64,000 bases of DNA, taken from positions 1 to 64,000 of the forward strand of contig JACZKE010000016.1 in the NCBI GenBank assembly GCA_014860225.1, written 5' to 3'. Both the position numbers and the translations under genes were made by a program. This stretch comes from Desulfuromonadales bacterium. GTDB taxonomy: Bacteria > Desulfobacterota > Desulfuromonadia > Desulfuromonadales > BM103. Every line of letters starts with the position of its first letter. The first letter of the stretch is position 1. Below, in pieces: positions 54,118 through 63,203 of the stretch. The notes under the pieces were generated by a model. It made no database searches. It was given only the letters and a program-made list of their open reading frames with translations, and was not told where the DNA came from.

Positions 54118-55046
54118 AATGTCTGATCCTTGGCGGAGGAGGGTTTTTGGGGTCGCATTTGTGCGAGGCACTCCTGGCTGAAGGCCATTCAGTCAAGATC
54201 TTTGATCGCCCCAATCTGAAAAGATTTCGAGAATTTTCAGCTGATGAGCAAGTGGAGTGGGTGGAAGGTGATTTTGCCAACCAGTCTGACGTCAACTTGG
54301 CAGTTCCTGATTGTGACGTAATCTATCATCTCGTTTCAACGACTTTGCCAAAATCATCGAATGACAACCCTGTCTACGATGTTGAAACCAATATCGTCGG
54401 TACATTACATCTGCTTGAGGTAGCGCGTAAATCAAGCGTACGAAAAATCATATTTATTTCTTCCGGGGGGACGGTCTACGGAATCCCCAACTGCACCCCG
54501 ATCAATGAAGAACACCCGACCAACCCAATCTGTTCGTATGGCATCAGTAAGTTAACAATTGAAAAATACCTGAATCTTTATTACACCCTGTATGGTCTTG
54601 ATTACTGCGTGTTGCGGTTGGCAAATCCTTATGGCGAGCGTCAAAGGGTAACTGCTACTCAAGGCGCCGTTGGTGTCTTCCTATATAAAGCGCTGAGAAA
54701 GGAACTGATCGAAGTCTGGGGTGATGGTTCGGTTATTCGAGACTATATTTACGTCGGTGATGCGATTAGCGCCATGGTCGCGGCGCTTTCATCTAATGGC
54801 AATCAAGGAATATTCAACATAGGCAGCGGTCATGGACAAAGTCTGAATAATATTTTGGAAGTAATTGAGAGTGTTTTGGGTCGACCTGTCTCTCGCATTT
54901 ATGTAGAAGGCCGTGCCCTCGATGTGCCTGTCAGTGTGCTTGACATCGAAAAAGCCAAGAACAGTTTGCAATGGAAGCCAAAAGTTGATTTCCGGGATGG
55001 ATTGGAACGCACTGCCCTCTGGATGAAAAGCGAAAGAAACAATTAA
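54114..55046 (+). CDS. NAD-dependent sugar epimerase/dehydratase
   Basis: A 310-aa SDR protein with GGGGFLGSHLCEALL, YHLVSTTLPKSS, ISSGGTVYG and the catalytic YGISK, plus a C-terminal RDYIYVGDAISAMVAAL. It resembles UDP-glucose/UDP-GlcNAc 4-epimerases and could supply a galacto-configured sugar for the O-antigen. Exact substrate unknown. It starts within the stop of the upstream gene (ATGA). Confidence 0.88.
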   Translation: MKCLILGGGGFLGSHLCEALLAEGHSVKIFDRPNLKRFREFSADEQVEWVEGDFANQSDVNLAVPDCDVIYHLVSTTLPKSSNDNPVYDVETNIVGTLHLLEVARKSSVRKIIFISSGGTVYGIPNCTPINEEHPTNPICSYGISKLTIEKYLNLYYTLYGLDYCVLRLANPYGERQRVTATQGAVGVFLYKALRKELIEVWGDGSVIRDYIYVGDAISAMVAALSSNGNQGIFNIGSGHGQSLNNILEVIESVLGRPVSRIYVEGRALDVPVSVLDIEKAKNSLQWKPKVDFRDGLERTALWMKSERNN

Positions 55047-55094
55047 GGCATTGTGAAATAACGTAGGTCGCGAAGAAGGGCTGTTTGTAAAAAA

Positions 55095-57116
55095 ATGGTA
55101 AGTGGAAGCCAACCCATAAAAAGCCGGTACTTTTTGATTTGTTGTTTACTCCTTGCATTTCTGAAAGTCACCCTCGTCGGGGGAGAGGAAGTTGTCGCGA
55201 GATTTCAGCCGTTGGATGATTTTTGGCAAATTACTGCGGCAAGCCGTGGTTATTGGTTCGGTTCAGGATACGATTGGACGATGTATGTCCATCTCCCTGT
55301 CTATTCGTTTTGGCTTGGAATTGTACATATAACAGGGCTTCCGCTAAGAATTGCGACAGAATTAATTTACCTTATCTCGGGTTTTTTCTTTGTTATTTCG
55401 CTTAGAAAGGTTGGGATTTCAGCTGTTGCTGCGTTTTTTTCTTATGTTTTGATTGTCTTCCATCCAGCAAGTTTCGAATCTTTTAACTACGTTTTGCCCG
55501 GAACCCTTTATGCGCCGATATTTTTGCTGGCTTTGGCATCCGTTCTGCTTTTGTGGGCCAACCGAGACAATGCAAAGCAAATCAGATGTTCCATTATCGT
55601 TGGGGTTAGTTTTGCTTTACTGTGGCACATCAGAAAAGAAAACATTCTGCTCGTGGCAATATTGGTTATCGTTTTTTTCTTCTTGTGTGTTGATTTCTGG
55701 CGCGAGAAGAGGCCTGCTCGTCAGGCTATTTATAAGGCAAGTCTTGTTGTCCTTATCCCCGTCTTGATTATTTTGAGTTCATCGATATTGGTCAAAACCG
55801 CCAATCTGGCGAAATTCGGCCTGTTTGTTGCGACGGAAATGGATTCGCCCGGGTATAAGGCAGCATACAAAGCTTTGCTGCGTATCAAGCCAGACAAACC
55901 TATTCGTTTTGTCCCTGTTCCCAAGGATGTGAGATTTAAAGCTTATTCCGTGAGCCCTGCTTTTAAAGAGTTGGAACCTTTTTTTGAAGGAGATTTTGGT
56001 GTTGCGGCCGCTTCAGAAACCCGCAAATGGATGGGGATTGAAAATGAGATTGCTGCGGGGTGGTTCTATTGGGCACTCAAAAATGCTGCAGTGTTGGCTG
56101 ACCATCATGATTCGGCCGTGGCGGCAGATGATTATTTCCAGCAAATTGCCGTTGAGATTAACCGGGCACTTGACAACAAGGAATTGGAGAGTCGGTTTGT
56201 GCTGTTCAGCTTCCTCGATCCCGAGACATCCAACTGGTTGCCATATCTGCCGGCTTCCATAAAAAAAATCAGAGCACGATTTATTTCCACGAACGAACCA
56301 CCCGCGGAGCGTGATAGTCCAGGTCTGCATGATTCTGTCCGACGAGCTTTTGACATTGCCGCTAATCGACGAATTGCACTATTGCAAGGCCCTCCAGTGA
56401 TTATCAATGGTTGGGTTTTTGCCAAGAATGATGATGTTACCATGGTGGAAATCCAGACTGATACTGGAATTGTCCTCGGGTCGACCTATAAATTTATCAG
56501 CAGACCAGATGTTGCTAGCAGTTATTCTGGCCCAGCTTATGGAAATGTCGCGGAACGCTCGGGCATTAAAATATTACTAAATGCGCTGCCGGAGCAGCTT
56601 TCTAATGCGCACTTTGTTGTGCATACGGGCCACGGAGGGCTCTTCGATATCCCATTGGTAAGTATAGATAAGGGAAGACCTTACGATATTGAAGACGCAA
56701 CTGCACGTAAGATCATCTACGCTTTTGACGAGATATCAATACCCGATAATCCAGGAAATGTTCAGAAAGCCGTTAAAAGCTTTATTTGGGGAAGTTATGG
56801 CAAATTATTAGTACTACTTGAATGGGCAGGGTTGTTAGGAATAATCCTATTGGCGGTTTATCCAAAAAGAATAAATTTAACCACCTTATTTCTTTATGTA
56901 TTGCTGGGCTCGTCAATAGTTTTGAGAGGAGGCTTATTCTCATTAATTGATGCATCTTCATGGCCAGGAGATCAGCCAAGATACCTTTTTCCTGCAATGC
57001 AAATATATGGAGTGTTCCTTTTGATGTTGATAGCAGGTAAAGCTAATATTGTTTTAGATGTGAAATTATTAAAATATCTTAAGCGAAACATCTCGTCCTT
57101 TAGGGATGTTCAGTAG
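55095..57116 (+). CDS. Large membrane protein of unknown function
   Basis: A 673-aa protein I do not recognise. It has a first helix (about 11-27), about five more hydrophobic segments to 215, a soluble middle region (about 225-555) and a C-terminal helix group (about 575-660). The middle ends in a beta-rich part (INGWVFAKNDDVTMVEIQTD, LPLVSIDKG) that looks like a small sandwich domain found in glycan proteins. A GT-C-like transferase is possible (an early DDFW at about 37-40), but no catalytic motif is certain. AT-richer than its neighbours. It overlaps the next gene by 11 bases. Confidence 0.75.
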   Translation: MVSGSQPIKSRYFLICCLLLAFLKVTLVGGEEVVARFQPLDDFWQITAASRGYWFGSGYDWTMYVHLPVYSFWLGIVHITGLPLRIATELIYLISGFFFVISLRKVGISAVAAFFSYVLIVFHPASFESFNYVLPGTLYAPIFLLALASVLLLWANRDNAKQIRCSIIVGVSFALLWHIRKENILLVAILVIVFFFLCVDFWREKRPARQAIYKASLVVLIPVLIILSSSILVKTANLAKFGLFVATEMDSPGYKAAYKALLRIKPDKPIRFVPVPKDVRFKAYSVSPAFKELEPFFEGDFGVAAASETRKWMGIENEIAAGWFYWALKNAAVLADHHDSAVAADDYFQQIAVEINRALDNKELESRFVLFSFLDPETSNWLPYLPASIKKIRARFISTNEPPAERDSPGLHDSVRRAFDIAANRRIALLQGPPVIINGWVFAKNDDVTMVEIQTDTGIVLGSTYKFISRPDVASSYSGPAYGNVAERSGIKILLNALPEQLSNAHFVVHTGHGGLFDIPLVSIDKGRPYDIEDATARKIIYAFDEISIPDNPGNVQKAVKSFIWGSYGKLLVLLEWAGLLGIILLAVYPKRINLTTLFLYVLLGSSIVLRGGLFSLIDASSWPGDQPRYLFPAMQIYGVFLLMLIAGKANIVLDVKLLKYLKRNISSFRDVQ

Positions 57117-59364
57117 CCTGATGTTATTAAAGAATAAATTTTCAAATATTTCTCAGGCTCTTAATAAATTGCAGGTTGCAGATTCCCGTGCAGCATGTGT
57201 ACTAATTATTGCTGGAGTCTGTGTAGGCCTTGTATCTTTCCTCAACGCAACACTTGTTTATGATGATATTGCTTTCCCTACAAAATTCAGTACTTTAGTT
57301 AACGAAGGAGGTTGGCCTGGAGCATTAATTCATCTTTTTTTTGGTTTTGATCTGCCAAATGAGTACAGGACCTATGGGGTCTCTCGCACAATTCAATTTT
57401 TTCTTTGGTCTCTAGGTGGTGATTCTGCGTCAGTATATTCAGTATTTATTTCCACATCTCATGTAATATATGTTTTGGTCCTCTATGTATTGTTGATCAA
57501 ACTGAAAATACATAGGGCTTTTGCACTCTCAGTAGGCCTGATCTGGTTATTCTCTCCATTCATTTGGACATCCTGTTTTCATCATTATTCCTATTTGATA
57601 TTGCCCGCTCAGTTAACTGTTATTGGCGCGTATCTTTTAGTTAAAGTCGAAAATTTTAAGAGCTTATATTTTATTGCTGCCTTGCTGGGATTCTTATTGG
57701 CTCTTACCGGAGAGTTTCATCTTGTTGCTGCTCCATCAATATTAATTATAGTCTCTCTCGCTTCTGGTCAGAGATCTGCGTTACGCGGTGCTATTTTGAC
57801 CACAGTTTCGATGTGTTGTGTGATTATTGCTCATCATCAAATTTGGAAATCGTTCGCCGCAACAAACGATCAGCATCACCGTTTTGTTTTAAGCATTTCC
57901 CATGATTTGAACTATTGGAGTCATCGTATAGATGTTGCTTTGAAAGGCGTTGGTTTATCGGCGATTCAGCAAGTTAACGAAATCATAGGCCATGAATATG
58001 CTTTGTTTTTAACCAATTCAATTATTTTCAGTCTCGTAATATATGTTTGTTATCAATGGGTTCTTGGTAAACAAAACAAAAATAGTCCTCGGGAAAATAT
58101 GTTTGATCGTTCGAAACTAATTTTTTCCGGTATTTTATTATTAATATCTGTTTTATATTTGGCAGTGTTTCTGATCGTTACAGTTCTAACTGATAGTGTC
58201 CCACAGATTATGTATAGACGATATGGGTATATACCATTAACAATATTATTAACATCAGTAATTATTGTAGTCCCAGCATTTACTTATCACAGGTTTAAAA
58301 AAATAATTCTACTCAGCATTATGACAAGCTTAGTTATTGCGCTATTTGTTCATCATCAAGGATTTGTTCTCCCCATTACAAGAGTGGCGGATACCAGGTT
58401 GACTGAAATGTTTAGCAGTGTTTTAGAAGTTTATCGAAATAAACCCATTTTATTTTTTAATACTTCTGAAAAAATCTTTCCAGTTACTCTTGATGCAGCT
58501 ACGCCTGGACCTGCTATGAGAGACTTAATTAGTGCAGAAATTTCTCAGGCAAAGTATGGAACATATTGGCCGGCACAACAAAACCTCACTCAAGTTTTGG
58601 GGGCACCTTATGTCTGTGAAATAGGGACAGTGCGTGCAGATGGTAAGCTAACTCTGACATGTCCGCCCTGGCAGTCAAACCCTGGAATTGTCGATGGCTC
58701 AAAAGTAATCATTATCGCAAATTTGGGGTTTGAAGAACATGATCCGTATGGAAAATATGTTCGGGTTTTTCGAGATTTCAGTGAATTCGAACCTTATTTC
58801 TTCTCACGTCACATCGTGCGTGGTATCGATTGGTCAGAGTCCTTAGTAAGTGACGTGGTTGCACTTGATCTTGGTACATATATTACAAAAGATAGTCGCG
58901 ATCTTCTTCCAGATAAACATTTCAACACTCCTTTGCAACCACCTTCTAATAGTTGGCTGACAGATTATGGTTGGATATCAGGTGAGGATAGAATTTACTC
59001 ACATCCGAGTGTTTCAATCAACTCAGATTATTACCGTTCGAACAGAAATGGCAATTTTGAATATTCATTAAAGTTTTATAAAGCTAATGTTGTCGTCGAT
59101 TTGGATTTTTGGGAGTTATGGGGCGTTAAGCCCGGCCAACGACGATTTGATATTCATGTGAAATGGAATGAAACTGATTGGGTATCTTTAGGTGAGTTTG
59201 ATCCAGCATCTATTAATGGGGATAAACCATTTTCAATCAGATTATCACGTCAAAACGCAGATTCATTTTCATTTAGATTGACATCTTCTGATGGGTCAGC
59301 AGATATCCCTTTTATACAAGGTCTCCGATTATCTATGCAAAATTCTGCCCGCGTAGCGTGGTAA
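57106..59364 (+). CDS. Large membrane protein with malectin-like C-terminus
   Basis: A 752-aa protein I do not recognise. About ten hydrophobic segments fill residues 25-440, with a periplasmic-looking loop carrying YDDIAFPTKF (near 50), an acidic pair as seen in GT-C enzymes. The C-terminal ~110 residues (VVVDLDFWELWGVKPGQRRF, DIHVKWNET) read like a malectin-type carbohydrate-binding fold. Strongly AT-rich. ATG 57106 lies inside the upstream gene; ATG 57121 is the alternative. A membrane glycosyltransferase is my best guess, with low certainty. Confidence 0.75.
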   Translation: MFSSLMLLKNKFSNISQALNKLQVADSRAACVLIIAGVCVGLVSFLNATLVYDDIAFPTKFSTLVNEGGWPGALIHLFFGFDLPNEYRTYGVSRTIQFFLWSLGGDSASVYSVFISTSHVIYVLVLYVLLIKLKIHRAFALSVGLIWLFSPFIWTSCFHHYSYLILPAQLTVIGAYLLVKVENFKSLYFIAALLGFLLALTGEFHLVAAPSILIIVSLASGQRSALRGAILTTVSMCCVIIAHHQIWKSFAATNDQHHRFVLSISHDLNYWSHRIDVALKGVGLSAIQQVNEIIGHEYALFLTNSIIFSLVIYVCYQWVLGKQNKNSPRENMFDRSKLIFSGILLLISVLYLAVFLIVTVLTDSVPQIMYRRYGYIPLTILLTSVIIVVPAFTYHRFKKIILLSIMTSLVIALFVHHQGFVLPITRVADTRLTEMFSSVLEVYRNKPILFFNTSEKIFPVTLDAATPGPAMRDLISAEISQAKYGTYWPAQQNLTQVLGAPYVCEIGTVRADGKLTLTCPPWQSNPGIVDGSKVIIIANLGFEEHDPYGKYVRVFRDFSEFEPYFFSRHIVRGIDWSESLVSDVVALDLGTYITKDSRDLLPDKHFNTPLQPPSNSWLTDYGWISGEDRIYSHPSVSINSDYYRSNRNGNFEYSLKFYKANVVVDLDFWELWGVKPGQRRFDIHVKWNETDWVSLGEFDPASINGDKPFSIRLSRQNADSFSFRLTSSDGSADIPFIQGLRLSMQNSARVAW

Positions 59365-59393
59365 TTACATTGTAAGTTGTGCAAGGAGCATAA

Positions 59394-60611
59394 ATGAAAG
59401 CCAATAAAAAAATTGTAATCCTTGGCGCCGGTCCAAGCGGTCTAACTCTTGCTCACGCCTTGCTGGATGCCGGTTGCACGCTCGACGACATTGTTGTGCT
59501 TGAAAAGCAACCGTCCGCTGGAGGTCTGTGTCGCTCTGAAATGGTGGATGGGGCTCCGTTAGATATCGGTGGCGGGCACTTTCTCGATTTAAAGCGTAAG
59601 GAAGTTCTGGAGTTCCTGTTTCGCTTCATGCCGCGGGATGAGTGGGACCTGTATGACCGCGTCTCAAAAATTCGTATCCGCGGGTTGGAGATAGATCACC
59701 CGCTTGAAGCCAACCTTTGGCAGCTGCCGAACGAAGTTCAGGTCGATTACCTTGAATCGATTGCGCAAGCAGGATGTGTACGCGGCGAGGCAATGCCAGA
59801 ATCATTCGCGGCCTGGGTTAAGTGGAAGCTAGGTGATGTCATTACCCGGGAATACATGCTGCCATACAATCGCAAGATTTGGTCTATGGACCCTGACCTG
59901 CTCGGCACTTATTGGCTGCATAAACTACCGAATGTCTCCTTTCGAGAAACTCTGTTGAGCTGTCTGGAAGGGAAGCCGATGGGTGCTTTACCCGCACACG
60001 GAACCTTCCTGTACCCGAAAGAATTCGGTTATGGTGAGGTGTGGCGTCGAATGGGCGAGGCTCTTGGCGATTCACTCGTTACCAGCTGTCCTGTTGAATA
60101 CATCGATTTGACTGCGCGTACAGTGAATGGCCGTTGGCAGGCACAGACGATCATTTCTACGATTCCATGGGCTTTGTGGCCAGGCTTTTGCGATTTGCCA
60201 ACAGAAATTTTGACATCAATTGCAAGCCTGAAAAATGCTGCTATCGACGTCGATTACCACCCGGAAACTTTGAGCAGTAGTGCCCATTGGGTTTATGAAC
60301 CAGACGAGTCGATTGCCTATCACCGTCTTCTGCTCCGGTCGAATTTTGTCCCTGGTGCTCGTGGGCATTGGACAGAGACTAATGCCGCGCGATCTTTGCC
60401 ATCAGATAAAATCCGCTTTCATAATGAATACGCTTACCCAATCAACACTCTGGGTAAACCGGAAGCTGTTCAGGAAATCCTCGCATGGGGGAGAAATAGA
60501 GGCGTTGTCGGGCTCGGGCGTTGGGGGCGTTGGGAGCATTTGAATTCGGACGTGGCGGTTGCTGAAGCTCTGCAAATGGCAAGTGTATTATGTCCTGTGG
60601 GGGTTGAATGA
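59394..60611 (+). CDS. FAD-dependent oxidoreductase (amine oxidase/UDP-galactopyranose mutase-like)
   Basis: A 405-aa flavoprotein with the dinucleotide-binding VILGAGPSGLTLAHALL, EKQPSAGGLCRSE and DIGGGHFLDL, as in protoporphyrinogen oxidase/UGM-like proteins of glycan clusters. YNRKIWSMDPDLLGTYWLHKLP is also typical. It may remodel a sugar nucleotide, but residues specific for UDP-galactopyranose mutase are not evident. AAGGAG precedes ATG 59394 by 7 bases. GC content returns to normal here. It overlaps the next gene by 4 bases. Confidence 0.82.
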   Translation: MKANKKIVILGAGPSGLTLAHALLDAGCTLDDIVVLEKQPSAGGLCRSEMVDGAPLDIGGGHFLDLKRKEVLEFLFRFMPRDEWDLYDRVSKIRIRGLEIDHPLEANLWQLPNEVQVDYLESIAQAGCVRGEAMPESFAAWVKWKLGDVITREYMLPYNRKIWSMDPDLLGTYWLHKLPNVSFRETLLSCLEGKPMGALPAHGTFLYPKEFGYGEVWRRMGEALGDSLVTSCPVEYIDLTARTVNGRWQAQTIISTIPWALWPGFCDLPTEILTSIASLKNAAIDVDYHPETLSSSAHWVYEPDESIAYHRLLLRSNFVPGARGHWTETNAARSLPSDKIRFHNEYAYPINTLGKPEAVQEILAWGRNRGVVGLGRWGRWEHLNSDVAVAEALQMASVLCPVGVE

Positions 60612-61294
60612 AAGTTTCGTTATGTTTGATTGTCTGGAATGAACTTCAGGGTTGCCAGGAAGATGTGCCGAAGCTGCCGCTTGATGCATTTGATGAGGTT
60701 TTTGCTGTCGATGGTGGGAGCACTGATGGCACGGTTGAATATCTCGAAAGCCAGGGGATTCCCGTTCACCTTCAGCCTAAAAGGGGTTTGAACGCTGCTT
60801 ACGTGCATGCAAATGACGTCGCAACAGGTGATGCTGTCGTTGTTTTTTTCGCTAAAGGGACGTTGCCGACAGAAGATTTGCGCAAGTTCAGACCTCTATT
60901 TGAACAGGGAAACGAATTGGTCATCGCCAGCCGGCAGCTGCCTGGCTCTGTTAACGAAGAAGATGCCCATTTTTTCCGCCCCCGTAAATGGGCCGTACTT
61001 TGTTTGGCGGCCGCAGCCGCACTTGTCTGGCGTCGGGAAGGTCCCTGGGTGCGCGATGTGCTGCATGGATTCAAGGGTTGGAAGCGCTCGGCGTTCACTA
61101 AAATGAAAGTGCTCGATGTAGGGTTGTCGATTGACATCGAAATGGTTGTGCGAGCATATAAATTGCGGATTCCGAGAATTGAGATTCCTACCATAGAATC
61201 AGCACGTGATTACGGCGAGACTCATTTTAAGATCTGGCCGACAGGTAAGCGTTTGCTTGCATACTTGTGGTTTGAGTTGAACAGGCGCGATTGA
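60608..61294 (+). CDS. GT2 glycosyltransferase (polyprenyl-phosphate sugar synthase-like)
   Basis: A 228-aa GT-A protein with LIVWNELQGCQEDVP, FAVDGGSTDGTVEYL, KRGLNAAYVHANDVATGD and a short C-terminus lacking membrane helices. It is shaped like dolichyl/undecaprenyl-phosphate sugar synthases, although the usual DxD reads VFFAKGT here. With a flippase-like gene directly downstream (ATGA overlap), it may load a sugar onto a lipid carrier. Confidence 0.83.
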   Translation: MKVSLCLIVWNELQGCQEDVPKLPLDAFDEVFAVDGGSTDGTVEYLESQGIPVHLQPKRGLNAAYVHANDVATGDAVVVFFAKGTLPTEDLRKFRPLFEQGNELVIASRQLPGSVNEEDAHFFRPRKWAVLCLAAAAALVWRREGPWVRDVLHGFKGWKRSAFTKMKVLDVGLSIDIEMVVRAYKLRIPRIEIPTIESARDYGETHFKIWPTGKRLLAYLWFELNRRD

Positions 61295-62328
61295 TGAGAG
61301 ATATAAAAAAACCGTTAAGCTGGTTGCGTCGCATAGTAACGTCGGTTTGGTTTAAATTGGCGGTCGCTGTCTGCATCCTCTGGCTGTTATATTATTTTAA
61401 CCGCATTGACTTTACGATTTTGTCCTCACTTGCCGATACTTGGCCGTGGCTGTTGGCTGCGTTTTTGCTCACACTCCCTCCTTTCTGTATTGTCTCTTAT
61501 CGATTTAAAGTCATCCTGTCCAGCCAGGGGATTGAGGTTCCCTTTCGTCAAGCGTTGCGCTGGACCATGATTGGGTCTTTCTTCGACCTTGCTATGCCTA
61601 GCTCAAATGGCGGCGATTTTGTTAAAGCCGGCTATGTGGTTGCACATGCAGGGGCAGGGCTACGGACAAGGGCAGTAATGGCGGTTGCCTTTGACAGGAT
61701 CATTGGACTCTTAGGTTTGTTCCTGCTCGCCACACTGGCCTGTCTCGTTGGCTGGAACTTTTTAGAAAATTTGCCCGCACGCCATGTCCTTCTTGCCATG
61801 ACGCTTTCCGCCAGTGTCGGGCCTTTGATTGCCTTTCGCATTGCCGGTTCGCGGCGCCTTTATAATAATACTAAGATTAACAATTGGCTTTTGGCGAAAG
61901 CTTGGGGGCAACGCTTAAAGCAGATGATCGGGGCCTTTAATGCCCTGCGCGAGAATCCAAAGGTCCTCTGTACCACTTTAGGCTTGTCTATTTTGAATCA
62001 TATCTTTTGGTGTACGTCATTACTGCTCATATCCATAGCTGTTGGTAATGCTGTTTCACCACTTAAAGGGCTTATTGTGTTCCCCTTGGCGATATTTGGT
62101 GGTGTCTTTGGCGTGGCGGGGGGGTTTGGTCTCGGGACAGCGGCATTTGACTTTTTGCTCTCCCATCTGCTGTTAATTCAGAATGGAGCCCTGATTGGTC
62201 TGTTGTTTCAAATCGCTGGTGCATTATCTCGAATGTTAGGCTTGCCTTTTTATCTGGGGGCAAGGCATGGTTCGCATGACGTGAACGATTTAACTTCTTC
62301 CCCAGTAAATAATTGTGATGTTAAATGA
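61291..62328 (+). CDS. Flippase-like membrane protein (UPF0104/LPG_synthase_TM family)
   Basis: A 345-aa protein with about eight hydrophobic segments and family motifs MPSSNGGDFVKAGYV, VAFDRIIGLLGLFLLA and FGVAGGFGLGTAAFDFLL. Members include the transmembrane part of lysylphosphatidylglycerol synthase and AglD-like proteins; free-standing ones are often beside glycosyltransferases and are thought to move lipid-linked sugars. It closes a three-gene operon. The 97-base gap after it has no clear promoter. Confidence 0.85.
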   Translation: MMRDIKKPLSWLRRIVTSVWFKLAVAVCILWLLYYFNRIDFTILSSLADTWPWLLAAFLLTLPPFCIVSYRFKVILSSQGIEVPFRQALRWTMIGSFFDLAMPSSNGGDFVKAGYVVAHAGAGLRTRAVMAVAFDRIIGLLGLFLLATLACLVGWNFLENLPARHVLLAMTLSASVGPLIAFRIAGSRRLYNNTKINNWLLAKAWGQRLKQMIGAFNALRENPKVLCTTLGLSILNHIFWCTSLLLISIAVGNAVSPLKGLIVFPLAIFGGVFGVAGGFGLGTAAFDFLLSHLLLIQNGALIGLLFQIAGALSRMLGLPFYLGARHGSHDVNDLTSSPVNNCDVK

Positions 62329-62425
62329 TGGGCTAGCTTCGAAAATTTGTAAAGCTCTGATAGCTAATAGATCAAACGCAATGACTGTTAAATTACCTGT
62401 TTGAATATAAGCCTTGAGGTTTCAT

Positions 62426-63160
62426 ATGGTTTCAGTTTGCATGGCAGTGTTTAATGGTGATCAGTTCCTTAAACGACAACTGGATTCCATATTGGTACAA
62501 CTTTCGGAAAATGATGAAATTGTCATTGTTGATGATGCTTCCAATGATGAGACCATTGCCGTTGTCGAGTCGTTTCATGACTCCAGAATTCACGTAATGC
62601 GAAATGCAATCAATATTGGCCCCTTAAAATCGTTTGAAAGAGCACTGGCAGAAGCTAAGGGCGATTACATTTTTTTTGCTGATCAGGACGATTACTGGTT
62701 GCCAAACAAAGTGGAAACGGTCGTTGCGTCTTTCGTGAACTCAAAAGCTTTGGCAATTGTCACGGATGCCAAGGTGGTGAATAGTAGAGAAGACTTGGTC
62801 TATGAGTCTTATTCCCAGTGGCGGAACAGTGGCCCGGGGTTATTGAAAAATTTTTACAAAAATACTTTTTTAGGCTGCTGCATGGCGATTCGGAAGGAGT
62901 GCAAAGAGTTCCTTTTGCCTTTTCCGCCGTTTGCTTATATGCATGATCGTTGGATCGGTTTAGCTTGTACAGCAGTGGGGACGGTCTCCTTCCTTCCTCA
63001 GCAGCTTTTGATTTACCACCGTCATGAGAAGACCGTAACGAAAATGCAACGCTCCGGAGTAGGGCAAATTATCAAGCTGAGATTTTTTTTGTTTTTGTCT
63101 CTGCTGAGTGCTTCCCCACGGTTGCTGTACTGGAGAAAAAAGTATTCTGCGGCGGCATAA
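62426..63160 (+). CDS. GT2 glycosyltransferase (rhamnosyltransferase-like)
   Basis: A 244-aa GT-A enzyme: VSVCMAVFNGDQFLKRQLDS, VDDASNDET, NIGPLKSFERAL and the metal motif FFADQDDYW, which is frequent in O-antigen rhamnosyltransferases. YMHDRWIGLAC matches the acceptor-side region of that group. With the rfb genes upstream, rhamnose transfer is plausible. ATG 62426 is preferred (GAGG 6 bases before); an in-frame TTG at 62414 overlaps that site. Confidence 0.87.
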   Translation: MVSVCMAVFNGDQFLKRQLDSILVQLSENDEIVIVDDASNDETIAVVESFHDSRIHVMRNAINIGPLKSFERALAEAKGDYIFFADQDDYWLPNKVETVVASFVNSKALAIVTDAKVVNSREDLVYESYSQWRNSGPGLLKNFYKNTFLGCCMAIRKECKEFLLPFPPFAYMHDRWIGLACTAVGTVSFLPQQLLIYHRHEKTVTKMQRSGVGQIIKLRFFLFLSLLSASPRLLYWRKKYSAAA

Positions 63161-63203
63161 TCGCCATAAACTCATTCTAGCCAGGTAGATTAAAATCCCT
63201 ACA

